Both the position numbers and the translations under genes were made by a program. A stretch of DNA of 40,327 nucleotides from JBEKZQ01 sp049509675. Its GTDB lineage: Bacteria > Planctomycetota > Planctomycetia > Pirellulales > Thermoguttaceae. Shown here piece by piece: positions 17,701 to 27,100 of the stretch. The stretch is taken from the NCBI GenBank assembly GCA_049509675.1, contig JBEKZQ010000002.1, positions 1 to 40,327 of the forward strand, read 5' to 3'. The first letter of the stretch is position 1. Each line of letters begins with the position of its first letter. The notes under the pieces are model-generated. The model had not been told where the DNA came from. It worked only from the letters and a program-made list of their open reading frames with translations, and did no database searches.

Positions 17701-18167
17701 GTCTGCCGGATCGAGGTGACGATGATCCAATCGCAAGGCAGGTTGATGGCATAGCGGTAGCCCTGATCGACGGCCGACATGCGGCGGCCGGCAAACGGCC
17801 TGTCCAGCGGGTCTTTTGGGCCCTTGCCTTCCAGGGCGACGATGAACTTCTCCGGCCCGCGGCCGAAGTCACCGAGAACGGCGTCGGCAAACTCGCCTTC
17901 CACCTGGACGTGCTTTTCCCGGGAAATGGTATAGCGCGGGCCGCCGTCCGCCGGGCGGGTGTAGCCCAGCAACTCGCAGAAAAAGTCGGTGAGGAAGTCG
18001 GGCAGAATCTCCTGTTCCTTGAAGGTATTGGCCTTTCCCGATGCAATCAGGTCGGCCCAATGCGCCAGCTTGGGGCGGAATGCCTCGACGTGGGGCGGCA
18101 ATTCGAAAACCGCGAGGTGCGTGCGGAGAACATCGGGGCGGAACAGCGGTTTGGCTTCGATGGGCAC
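14757..18167 (-). CDS. Type IIG (Eco57I-like) restriction-modification enzyme
   Basis: 1136 aa, the usual size for a single-chain enzyme carrying both nuclease and N6-adenine methyltransferase. The N-terminal nuclease region has a PD-(D/E)XK-type set: D95 in EFADAV, then E113 and K115 in ALEGKG. A helical linker follows (about 200-385), then A-F-Y-T-P at about 428, SAM motif I D-P-A-C-G-S-G-A-F-L at about 508, catalytic N-P-P-Y at about 629, and a C-terminal TaqI-like specificity region (about 750-1100). It would cut near, and methylate an adenine in, its own recognition site; the site cannot be predicted. An 85-base repeat has entered the reading frame at residues about 390-418. The ATG at 18167 begins a sequence typical of the family (FRPDVLRTHLAVFELP). 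The gene lies 66 bases after the PilZ-protein gene; no separate specificity subunit or antirestriction gene is nearby. Confidence 0.85.
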   Translation of the reverse strand: MPIEAKPLFRPDVLRTHLAVFELPPHVEAFRPKLAHWADLIASGKANTFKEQEILPDFLTDFFCELLGYTRPADGGPRYTISREKHVQVEGEFADAVLGDFGRGPEKFIVALEGKGPKDPLDRPFAGRRMSAVDQGYRYAINLPCDWIIVTSIRQTRLYGKGTDQQTYERFDTEEFAQSDALLKRFVFLLAAARVVPETGRCHFYELLAESERVGKDLTKEFYLRYADMRQEAFQRLCRDNPGVHRHDVLSCAQKLLDRVLFCAFCEDRGLLPTETIRKAFEHRDPYHPRPIWDNFRGLFHSINRGNAALGIHAYNGGLFADDPVLDRLKVADEVCAYFRELGDFDYRPAHQAAFAPAAGNSSLIDVDILGHIFEQSITDLEKLRNELDLCGAGVPPATSEPGVPPATSDAGETPAPQAHRTRRKKEGAFYTPAFVTRYIIEQALGGILRNRFEQLRQAHQQAAKGAARAALADPRVYTLDTLKKPERAALVRFWEAWQDELAAVRLLDPACGSGAFLIEAFDQLHAAYQASNDRLEEVRGHRTLFDLDKRILENNLYGVDLNEEAIEICRLSLWIKTAERGKVLTSLDHTVRVGNSIISDPAVDHKALDWQTAFPEVFKSGGFDVVVANPPYVRQELLSPIKPYLESAYRAYHGMADLYVYFYELGIRLLKPGGLLSYVVTNKWMKANYAEPLRRFFAEQAWIESVVDFGHAKQIFEEVDVFPSIIVARRPTGAPKPGTARLCTIPREQLRIDDLSRQIEQEGVELPLSQLGADAWQLEPGGVNALLAKIRAKGIPLAQFAGLKPYRGVVTGCNDAFLVNTATKEALVKRDPNAAKTIKPFLRGQDVDRWQSEWAGLWMIFARRGIEIDAYPGIKEHLSRFRRELEPKPADWTGEKWPGRKAGSYQWFEIQDPIEYWKEFEKPKIVYQEIQFHPSYALDMAGQYGNNKTFFIACDDLYLLAVLNSPLIWWHNWRYLPHMKDEALSPVGFLMESLPVAQPTNCIRARTEKTVGRLIEITQGQQATRRQIVDWLRVEHEVEKPTLKLQSPFDLDCDCFVAEVRKVRGKKRPLSAAALANLRGEYARSIDPARALAAEALTLENEVSNLVNEAYGLTPEEIALMWQTAPPRMPIAGPE
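16914..16998. repeat. 85-bp inverted-repeat element inside the restriction enzyme gene
   Basis: The ends 16914-16937 and 16975-16998 are inverted repeats matching at 22 of 24 positions (TTGTGGTGC start). Between them, TCGGAGGTAGCAGGCGGGAC recurs directly in tandem (from 16939 and 16966). In the protein it reads as two G-V-P-P-A-T-S units followed by A-G-E-T-P-A-P-Q, unlike the rest of the enzyme. Confidence 0.8.
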
Positions 18168-18233
18168 GGTCGGGAAACCTCCATGAAGCCCGCATTATAA
18201 GGAATAGGCCGCACGCGCTCCACCTGCCCGTGC

Positions 18234-19025
18234 TCAACAATCGATCGTTCTGGTAACGAATCGCCCGCCGTACTCGTAGAGAGAGTCCACGGGCCGAACG
18301 TGCAGCACCTCAACCACCATTTGATAACGTTGCGTGTCGGGGGCAGGCAGTTCGACGGCGAGGTACTTCGCGATGATGGGCTGGGTGTGGACCAGGGCAA
18401 TTCCGCCGCAGGAGATGTTGCGGGTGACCATCATCAACGGTTCGTCCAGAGGCCGCAAACGCTCGTCCAGCGGCAGCGTGGGCACGACGATGGTAAGCGG
18501 GCGACGCGGCTGGCGCCTTTCCGTTCCTGCGTAGGGCGTCTTCGGCGCCCCCATCAGCGAACAGACAGTTTCCACCACCGTGTTGGACGGGGGCGTGAGA
18601 TTGTTGCGGTCGAAGTTGAAATAGGCGGGCCGCACGCTCTGGCAAGTTTCCAGGGAACAGCCTTCGTCGAGGACGGCCGGATAGGACGCGCCGCAGCCCT
18701 TGCACACCCAGCTCGTGACCGGCTCTCCCGGTTTCCCCGGCCGCAGCGGCAGCAGTCGGTCGCACAACCCGCAGCGGATCATTCCCTTCGGGGCGTCGGG
18801 AGCGTTGTTGCGGGGAGCGTCTTCGCCTGCGTCCTCACTGAGCTGGGGCAGGTCGCTGTCGGCAACGGATACCGTGCCAACGCCGCGTTTCCGGAGTCCC
18901 TCCAACAACATATCGGTGATCGGGATGCCGCCACGCAGCAATTTCCGCCCGTCGTTGTCGAACAGCGGGCAGCCCAGCACCGCACCGATTCGAAGCTTGG
19001 AGACAGGAACTTGCTTGAGAAACAC
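18234..19025 (-). CDS. PilZ-domain protein with a zinc ribbon
   Basis: 263 aa from the chosen GTG at 19025, which follows AGGGAAGGGCGG; the same frame is open to 19205, but that extension is not protein-like and lies beyond a candidate -10 at 19075-19080. Residues 6-55 (V-S-K-L-R-I-G-A-V-L ... L-F-D-N-D-G-R-K-L-L-R-G-G) resemble the segment that often begins HD-GYP and related c-di-GMP proteins. A zinc ribbon follows: C85, C88, C108, C111. The C-terminal half is a PilZ domain with R-R-Q-P-R-R at 170-175 (RxxxR) and N203-x-S205-x-x-G208, the residues that bind cyclic di-GMP. It is probably a cytosolic c-di-GMP receptor; the partner is unknown. It lies 66 bases upstream of the restriction enzyme gene, so the two may be co-transcribed, and is divergent from the oxidoreductase gene. 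Confidence 0.78.
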   Translation of the reverse strand: MFLKQVPVSKLRIGAVLGCPLFDNDGRKLLRGGIPITDMLLEGLRKRGVGTVSVADSDLPQLSEDAGEDAPRNNAPDAPKGMIRCGLCDRLLPLRPGKPGEPVTSWVCKGCGASYPAVLDEGCSLETCQSVRPAYFNFDRNNLTPPSNTVVETVCSLMGAPKTPYAGTERRQPRRPLTIVVPTLPLDERLRPLDEPLMMVTRNISCGGIALVHTQPIIAKYLAVELPAPDTQRYQMVVEVLHVRPVDSLYEYGGRFVTRTIDC

Positions 19026-19074
19026 GGGCAGTCCGCCCTTCCCTACGACAAAATAACGAATTCCCTCTAAGTGG

Positions 19075-19080
19075 GTTATA
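19075..19080 (-). promoter_or_regulatory. Weak candidate -10 for the PilZ-protein gene
   Basis: TATAAC on the minus strand, about 50 bases before the GTG at 19025. The -35 position (GACATT) is poor. If real, it supports the shorter start of the PilZ protein. Confidence 0.25.
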
Positions 19081-19245
19081 AGCCAAGAGGGGGGTGGAAT
19101 GTCGGAAGCGCAACCCGGATTCCATTTATACCGCCTGCACCTAAAACTTATGTCGTACCCTGCAAATGTCAAAAGCCGACCTTGCACTACAACGGGGGGT
19201 GTCATTCACTGTCCTGCTTCTGCCCTGCTCTTCGTCGGCGGAAAA

Positions 19246-19254
19246 TGGTAAAAT
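19246..19254 (+). promoter_or_regulatory. Candidate extended -10 promoter for the oxidoreductase operon
   Basis: TGGTAAAAT forms an extended -10 (TG, one base, TAAAAT at 19249-19254), the same layout as at 11464-11472. Transcription would start near 19261, giving a leader of about 23 bases with GAGGGAG as ribosome site before the ATG at 19284. Confidence 0.45.
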
Positions 19255-19283
19255 GATCTATCAAGGAGCAGAGGGAGTGGATA

Positions 19284-20672
19284 ATGGAAATTTCTGAGGA
19301 CCGGCGAATGAATCGGTGGGGGAAGTACGATCGGTGTTTGTTCGCTGGTCCGAAGTACAATCGACGCAGCTTCTTGCGGTCGTCCGGAAGCCTTGTCGCC
19401 GCCGCTATTGTGGCCCCGCAGGTGCATAGAGCGGCTTCCGGCGACTCGGCCGCCAGGAAGGACGTTCAGCCGGCGAAGCAGCCGGAGGCGGCCAAGATCG
19501 AACGGCTGAACGTGGCGGCCATCGGCACCGGCGGCCGCGGCTCGACGATCGCTCATCAGGCTGCCCGGCTGGCGAACATGGTTGCCTGCTGCGACGTGGA
19601 CGGCAAACGTGCGGAGGCCTTCGCCAGCCGTTACGGATCGCATTGCCGGGTGTACAGCGACTACCGCCACGTACTGGACCGCAAGGATGTCCACGCCATT
19701 ACCATTGGCACGCCGGATCATTGGCACGCGAAGATCGCCATCGAGGCCATGCGTGCCGGGAAGGACGTGTACTGCGAAAAGCCGCTCACGCTGACCATCG
19801 ACGAAGGGAAGCAGATCTGCCGCACGGTGGAACAGACCCATCGAGTGTTCCAGGTGGGAACGCAACTCCGCAGCGAATTCGGCACCTTTTTTCTCCAGGC
19901 CGCGGCCCTGGCCCGCAGCGGCCGCCTGGGACAACACCTCAAGGCCACCGCCTCGGTGGGGGTTTCCAAGCGTGGCGGGCCGTTCGCCACCGCCAAACCG
20001 CCCGCGACGCTCGACTGGGATTTCTGGCTGGGCCAAGCCCCCCGCGTAGACTATTGTCCCGAGCGGACGCATTTCGACTTCCGCTGGTGGCTGGAGTATT
20101 CCGGCGGCCAGGTGACCGATTGGGGTGTCCATTACGTCGACATCGCCATGTGGGCCTTGGGCCTGGAGAACACCGGACCGATCGAGATCGTTGGCCGGGG
20201 CGACTTCCCCAAGGTCCGGAACGGTTTCAACGTGGCGACCACGTTCGATTGCACGATGCACTTCGCCAACGGCAGCACGATCGTGCTGGACAGCAAGAAG
20301 AACAACTTGTTGATCGAAGGCGAAAAGGGCGCGATCTCCGTCAATCACCGGCAGATTGCCGGCAAACCGCTGGAAGGGATGTCGAAAAAAGACAAGCAGT
20401 GGCTGGCCGAGCAGGTCGTCAAGTTGTATCGCGGCAAGCAACCCGGTACGCACATGGGCGATTTCTTCGATTGCATCAAGAGCCGGGCGTTGCCGATCTC
20501 CGACGTCTTCACGCATCATCGGGCCGTCAGCGCCTGCCACTTGTGCAATCTGGCCATGCGGTTGCGAAGGGCGCTCCGCTGGGACCCGGCAAAGCAGGAT
20601 TTTCCGGGCGATGCCGAGGCATCCTCGATGCTCAGCCGCGCGCAGCGCCAGCCGTACTCGATCCAGGGATGA
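19284..20672 (+). CDS. Tat-exported Gfo/Idh/MocA-family oxidoreductase
   Basis: 462 aa. The N-terminus carries a Tat signal: N-R-R-S-F-L-R at about 26-32 followed by a hydrophobic stretch (35-47). The Rossmann NAD(P) site is at 76-90 (N-V-A-A-I-G-T-G-G-R-G). E-K-P-L near residue 165 is the family's conserved lysine motif, and D-W-G-V-H-Y-V-D near 279 carries the conserved histidine region. Enzymes of this family oxidise or reduce a sugar or cyclitol hydroxyl with bound NAD(P); Tat-exported members act in the periplasm. The ATG at 19284 follows GAGGGAG; ATG at 19308 (after GAGGA) is an alternative that keeps the Tat motif. The stop overlaps the next gene's start (ATGA), so translation of the two is probably coupled. 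Confidence 0.88.
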   Translation: MEISEDRRMNRWGKYDRCLFAGPKYNRRSFLRSSGSLVAAAIVAPQVHRAASGDSAARKDVQPAKQPEAAKIERLNVAAIGTGGRGSTIAHQAARLANMVACCDVDGKRAEAFASRYGSHCRVYSDYRHVLDRKDVHAITIGTPDHWHAKIAIEAMRAGKDVYCEKPLTLTIDEGKQICRTVEQTHRVFQVGTQLRSEFGTFFLQAAALARSGRLGQHLKATASVGVSKRGGPFATAKPPATLDWDFWLGQAPRVDYCPERTHFDFRWWLEYSGGQVTDWGVHYVDIAMWALGLENTGPIEIVGRGDFPKVRNGFNVATTFDCTMHFANGSTIVLDSKKNNLLIEGEKGAISVNHRQIAGKPLEGMSKKDKQWLAEQVVKLYRGKQPGTHMGDFFDCIKSRALPISDVFTHHRAVSACHLCNLAMRLRRALRWDPAKQDFPGDAEASSMLSRAQRQPYSIQG

Positions 20673-21478
20673 ACGAAGCGTATTGGCAAGATAAAGTGGT
20701 GTTGGTGACGGGCGGATCCAGCGGCCTTGGCCGGGTGATCGCCGAGCAGTTCGCCGCCGCCGGGGCGAAGATCGCCGTTGCGGCCCTGGAAAGCAACGCT
20801 GCGGAGCAGACCGCGGCCCAATTGCAATCGGCCGGCCGCTCCGCCCTGGGCATCCAGGCCGACATCACCCGGCAAGACGACGTCGACCGCTTGTTCGCCC
20901 AGGTGCTCGACCGCTATGCGCGTCTGGACGTCCTGGTCAACAACGCCGGCCGTTCCATGCGCGGCAAGATCCTCGGCACCACGCCCGAGCAGTTCCGCGA
21001 CTTGATGGAGTTGAACCTGATCGCCCTGGTGCGATGTACGCGGGCGGCGGCGCCGCACTTGCTGGCCGTGCGGGGGCACGTGGTCAACATGGGCTCCTTG
21101 GCGTCGAAATCGGCGGCCCGCTGGGTGGGAGCCTATCCGGCCACGAAACATGCCGTGGCCGCGTACTCGCAGCAATTGCGTTTGGAGTTGGGGGGCCAGG
21201 GGTTGCACGTGCTGTTGGTCTGTCCCGGCCCGGTCGCCCGAAGCGGCGCCCGCTTGTATCCGCTGCAAGGTCTGGAAGAAGTTCCCGAGAGCGCGCGGGC
21301 GCCTGGGGCGGGCGTCCACACCCGCGCCATCCCCCCCGAGCAACTGGCCCGGCTGATCCTGCGGGCCTGTCAGCGCCGGCAGCCGGAACTGGTGCTGCCC
21401 GGCAAAGCGCGGCTGTTGTTCGCCCTTTCGCAACTGTTCCCCCGCCTGGGCGATTGGCTGGTGTTAAGGAAAACCTGA
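20669..21478 (+). CDS. Short-chain dehydrogenase/reductase (SDR)
   Basis: 269 aa, normal for a classical SDR. T-G-G-S-S-G-L-G at about 14-21 is the cofactor-binding motif, N-N-A-G at about 91-94 is conserved, and the catalytic serine (in MGSLAS) and Y-P-A-T-K (tyrosine and lysine) follow. These enzymes move hydride between NAD(P) and an alcohol or carbonyl; the substrate is not evident. There is no signal peptide, so it should be cytosolic, in contrast to the Tat-exported oxidoreductase whose stop codon it overlaps by four bases (ATGA). The C-terminus has a hydrophobic stretch (LLFALSQLFPRLG) that may touch the membrane. The xylose isomerase gene follows after 84 bases. Confidence 0.88.
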   Translation: MNEAYWQDKVVLVTGGSSGLGRVIAEQFAAAGAKIAVAALESNAAEQTAAQLQSAGRSALGIQADITRQDDVDRLFAQVLDRYARLDVLVNNAGRSMRGKILGTTPEQFRDLMELNLIALVRCTRAAAPHLLAVRGHVVNMGSLASKSAARWVGAYPATKHAVAAYSQQLRLELGGQGLHVLLVCPGPVARSGARLYPLQGLEEVPESARAPGAGVHTRAIPPEQLARLILRACQRRQPELVLPGKARLLFALSQLFPRLGDWLVLRKT

Positions 21479-21562
21479 AAACTCCCCGCCCCCTTGCATC
21501 GCGCCGGCCGATCTGGCACGATAAACGGTTGGCCCCACCATCGTTCACGAGGAGATCAGCTC

Positions 21563-22879
<1,317 letters not shown>

Positions 22880-22902
22880 GTAGGTAGCACAACATCCTGG
22901 CT

Positions 22903-23042
22903 GTAGGGTGGCGTCGAGCGAACCGTGGTTCTGGTGGGTCTTCGGTCGCTTATCAACTTACCGCTTTATGACACAGCCCTGGACAACGCTTGATCGGTTT
23001 GCGAGACCCACCATAGGTTTGCGCGACCTCGACCCACCCTAC
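22903..23042. repeat. 140-bp fold-back element between convergent genes
   Basis: GTAGGGTGG-C-GTCGAG (22903-22918) pairs with CTCGACCCACCCTAC (23028-23042) with one unpaired base. Inside, GGTGGGTCT (from 22936) and AGACCCACC (from 23004) form a second inverted pair. It fills most of the gap between xylA and the HU-like gene and could serve both as a transcription terminator. Confidence 0.65.
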
Positions 23043-23111
23043 CTTCTATTCATGCTGCGCGCGCAGCCGCAGCCCCTCGTCTCTCGACTCTCGACACTCG
23101 ACGCCGAGCCG

Positions 23112-23444
23112 CTACTTCGCCATGTCTTTCAGAAACTTCAACGCCCGCACCTTCACCTTGTTGTAGGCCGGCTTGGCCGCACGGTCCATCAATTCGCCGG
23201 GCTTGAAGGGGTTGGGCACGCCTTTCTCGGCCTTGCGGGCCGGCATCTTCTTCTTTTCGATCTTCACAAGACCTGGAATCGTGATCGCCCCGGCGCCCTT
23301 GTTGCCCAGGCTGGTCTTGATTTCGGCGGCCAGGGCCTCCAGTACGGCGGCCACCTGTTGCCTGGGCACTTCCGTGGCCGCGGCAATGTTCGTGAGCAGT
23401 TCGGTCTTGGTCAGGGGTTTCTTCGAGGCGGCGACTTTGGCCAT
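23112..23444 (-). CDS. HU-family DNA-binding protein
   Basis: 110 aa from the ATG at 23444, preceded by GGAGGAAAG at ideal spacing. After a short lysine-containing tail (MAKVAASKKPLTK) it follows the HU/IHF pattern: K-T-E-L-L-T-N-I-A-A-A-T helix, V-A-A-V-L-E-A-L helix, then G-A-I-T-I-P-G-L-V-K-I-E strand and a basic arm with K-K-K-M-P-A-R and N-P-F-K-P. It is about 20 residues longer than E. coli HU, as usual for this subgroup. It should bind and bend DNA with little sequence preference. It converges with xylA. The frame extends upstream to 23705, but that part runs through heptamer array C and is not coding. Confidence 0.88.
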   Translation of the reverse strand: MAKVAASKKPLTKTELLTNIAAATEVPRQQVAAVLEALAAEIKTSLGNKGAGAITIPGLVKIEKKKMPARKAEKGVPNPFKPGELMDRAAKPAYNKVKVRALKFLKDMAK

Positions 23445-23560
23445 GGTTCTTTCCTCCGGGTGAGGTGGTAGGTGAAACGAGTTCTCCATCCGCAGGAGAT
23501 CCGCACTATTAGAGCCGTTTCCGCCGGAAGTGCAAGCCCCGGGAGACAAGAGAAAAGAGT

Positions 23561-23599
23561 CGTGGGGCGTGGAGCGTGGGGCGTGGGGCGTGGGGCGTG
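23561..23599 (+). repeat. Heptanucleotide tandem array C (5 units)
   Basis: CGTGGGG, CGTGGAG, CGTGGGG, CGTGGGG, CGTGGGG, then a partial CGTG. It has the same unit as arrays A and B and lies about 115 bases upstream of the HU-like gene start, in the opposite direction to that gene. Confidence 0.85.
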
Positions 23600-23648
23600 T
23601 CTTGTCACTCGCCTCCCGCCCCACGTCTCCCGCGCGACCTGGCAGAGG

Positions 23649-23841
23649 AGCCCGGTGAACCGGGCTGACACACGATATTGATGAGTGAGAAACTGGTGTC
23701 GCCACCGTTCAACCCGGCATGAATGCCGGGCCGAGTACCGGCTGCGCCGGGAACGGCCATGAATGGCCGTGAAAACATTCTCATGCCCGTTCACAGGCAT
23801 TCCCACCGCAGGAGGGTATTAGGCCCGTACTTTAGCACGGG
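23649..23841. repeat. Cluster of six short palindromes
   Basis: AGCCCGGT-GA-ACCGGGCT (23649-23666), CCCGGCAT-GA-ATGCCGGG (23713-23730), CCGGC-TGC-GCCGG (23738-23750), ACGGCCAT-GA-ATGGCCGT (23753-23770), ATGCC/GGCAT (23783-23800) and CCCGT/ACGGG (23824-23841). Three share a GA centre with 8-base arms of different sequence. No gene is credible in this stretch. Confidence 0.75.
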
Positions 23842-24146
23842 TAACACTTCCACAGAATCGCCCACCTCGAACATGCAATCCACACGCTCTCCTATTCACT
23901 TCCTCTGGCCTCCGCCAACCGACGCAAGACCTGAACTGCACCGAGCTGATTTGCGCCGCCCGAAAAATTCTCAACAAATAGCGTGACAAATTTTCCAGTT
24001 TATGATAGGATGTGCCGGACAATGGTAGTCTGCGGCTGGGCGTATGCGCTAAAAGCGCAATAAACGTTTGCGCCGCGGTCTACACCGTCTTTCCTATTCA
24101 CCGGTTCAATATCCCCTTACTTTGTACGTGCTGGGAGGAGTTTTCC
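23842..24146 (+). promoter_or_regulatory. Leader region of the giant surface-protein gene
   Basis: A locally AT-rich patch at about 23964-24010 includes TATGAT (24001-24006), a plausible -10 without a good -35 at 17 bases. A small hairpin TGCGCT-AAA-AGCGCA lies at 24045-24059, and GGGAGGAG just before the ATG at 24147 is a strong ribosome site. A sigma54 site, known for some PEP-CTERM genes in other bacteria, was looked for and not found. Confidence 0.3.
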
Positions 24147-27100
24147 ATGTTGGCAAAGTCAATCTCGCGCCGTGTTCTGGCAACTGTAGTCGGCCTGGCC
24201 GCAGTCTTGTGCGGTTCTTCCGCAATGGCTTCCATCTACTATTGGACCGGCGACGGCGCCGTCGCGAATTGGAACTCCACCGCCGGAGGTACTAACTGGT
24301 CCACCAACAGCAGTTCGGTCAGCGATCCGGGAAACTCCCCCGGCAGCGGCGACTCCGTGTATTTCGTCTTTAGCCCGGAGCAAAACGCCAGCGCCACCAT
24401 CCTCGGCCAGGACTTCAGCATCATTGGCCTTACCTTCAACGCTGCCGCCAGCACCCCGGTCGGCATCGGCGGCGCCAATACGCTGACGGTCGGAACGGGC
24501 GGAATCACGGCGCTCGCCGGCGGGGCCTCGCAGACCATCAGCGCGAATGTCAACGTCGGCGCCACGCAGACCTGGACCGACAACGCCTCGACCAGTGCCG
24601 AAACCATCGGCGGCACTTTCCATGCCGGCGACGTGGTTTCCACCACGGTTGACGGCGTAGTTGTCACCTATACCGTCCTTGCGGGTGACACCAACCTCTC
24701 CGGCGTGGCCATCGGGGTTGCCAATGCGATCAATGCCAACGCCAGCCTGGCCGGGCTCGTCAACGCCACCGTCAACGGTTCTATCGTGAACGTGGCCGGC
24801 TACCAGGGCGTGCCGACGCTGACTTCGAGCGTCTCGGGCGCTGGCGCTACGGTTACAGCGACATCTGTGGGCGGCGCGGCCCTGACCGTCAGCGGCGGGA
24901 TTTCGGGCTCGGCGGCCATCACGCTGCAGGGCAACGGCTCCACGCAAACTCCCAGCGGTGCATTCATTTTCAGCGGCTCCAGCAGCTATAGCGGCGCGAT
25001 CACGCTGTTGAACGCCAATGCAAGCCTGACCATCGGCGGCAGCGGCGCCTTTCCGAACGCCGCGGCCGTCAACCTCGGCGGCGGCACGGTCTTTACCATC
25101 GACAACACGGGCACCAACGTCGCCAACCGCCTCTCCGGTTCGCTCCCGGTGAATTCCAATGGCGGCCAGATCAGGCTGCTGGGCAGCGCGGCCGGCGCAA
25201 GCACCGACCGGATCGGCGCCCTTGGCCTGAACACCGGCACCACGATCGTCAGCGTCACGCCGGGCTCGGGCCAGTCCGCAACCCTGACGGTCGCGAGCAT
25301 CAACCGCACCCCGGGGTCGTCGGTCAACTTCTCCTCCAACGGCACGATCGCCCTCACAACCAACACGCTCAGCAACGGCATCCTCGGCCCCTGGGCCACC
25401 ATCGGCGCGCTGGACAACAGCGGCGCCCTGGACTTCGCCACCGTTTCCGGCGGAAATGTTGCTGCCTACTCGAACTACGACACCACCGCGGCACACATCA
25501 CCACCGCCGGCACTACCTACGCAGCGTCCAATATGAAGCTCAGCTCCGGTACGAACATCCTCGCCGGCAGCGTTACGATCAACACGCTTTACATGAGCGG
25601 AACCGCCGGCGTCGAGATCAATGCGGCTGGGGCAAACTCGAACACGCTGACGATCGGCGCCGGCGGCATCATCGCCAACGGTGGCACTGCCACGTACAGC
25701 CTCGGGAACGGCAACGCGATGGTTACCAACGCGACGTGGATCGGCGGGCCGTGGTTTAGCGGTGGTATCACAACGCAAACCAACAACGAAAATCAAGCGG
25801 GCAAGATCGCCGTCGGCGCCGGAGTCCCGGACTTGGTCGTCACCGTCCCGGGGACCTACAACCCCGTCACCGGTTTGATTAACGGCGCCCTGCAGTTGAA
25901 TGTCAAGGACATTACGGACACCACGACCGCGCTGGGAACGAGAACGGCCGTCACAACCAACAACAGCACCACCGTCACACTCACTTCCGGCAGCACGACC
26001 GGTCTCTATCCGGGCGCCCAGGTGACTGGTCTTGCGGGGACCGGTATCAGCGGAACGACCCAGTATATCGTCAACATTGTCGATTCCACCCACTTCACGA
26101 TCGGCAACGCGCCCACCGCCAGTGCCGGATCAGCGACAGCCACGTTCGTCGGTCACACCGGCCTGACGAAAAACGGCGGCGGTCTGCTCGACATCGGCGA
26201 TGGCAACGCAAATAACAAGACCGTCGCGTATAGCTTTCAGGGCCCGGTCACCGTCAATGGCGGCGTGCTGCTGGTTGGCAATGACACCAACTTCGGTATC
26301 GCCCCCAGCACCTTTAATCCGGCCGCCGTCGTCCTGAACGGTGGCGAAATCCGCACCACCGCCACCATGAACATGAACGCCAACCGCGGCATCACGGTGG
26401 GCCCACAGGGCGGCACAATCACCTATACGGGCGGCTCAACGCTTAATCTCACAGGGAAAATTACCGGCCCCGGCGGCATGACGTTCGACTCCGACTCGTA
26501 CAACAGCAACATTTTTTACAACATTAGCAATACCGCTCAGGATACTTACCAGGGCCCGACCATTATTGAGGTCAAGAACGGCACTGAGTCGATGAGTATT
26601 ACCACAGTTAACGCCTTGCCGTCGGGGACCGCACTCACCCTCGCCTTGCCTCCAAACTACCAATCAGGCACAAACGGCAACGTGAACGCGGTCACGGGTT
26701 TCGGAACCCTCAATCTCAGCGCCAACGCCCTGACCATTGGCTCGCTTGCCAGCCCCGCGGGCGTCACCGGCGCCAATCTGACGGGCACGGTCAACACGGT
26801 TTTGACGATCGGCGGCGCGGCGGCCAGTCCGGTGACGCAAAGCGCCACGTTCAACGGCATCCTCGCTAACAGCGCTGGCTCGTTGGGCGTCGTCAAGAAC
26901 GGCGGCGGCATTCAGACCTTCACCGGCGCCAACACCTACAGCGGCGGCACCACGATCAACGCCGGGGCCATCAACGTGGCCAACACCACCGGGTCCGGCA
27001 CGGGCGCCGGACAGGTCGTCGTCAACAGCACCGGCATTCTGGGCGGCGCCGGCATGATCACCGGCCCCGTCACCGTCAATAACGGCGGCATACTCCAGCC

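Noticed and set aside
15918..18200. 760-codon plus-strand frame opposite the restriction enzyme gene
   Set aside because: The minus strand carries intact D-P-A-C-G-S-G and N-P-P-Y motifs; the plus frame has none and is a shadow.
24012..24146. N-terminal extension of the giant protein
   Set aside because: A strong GGGAGGAG site and a clean signal peptide begin at 24147; the upstream frame is not coding-like.
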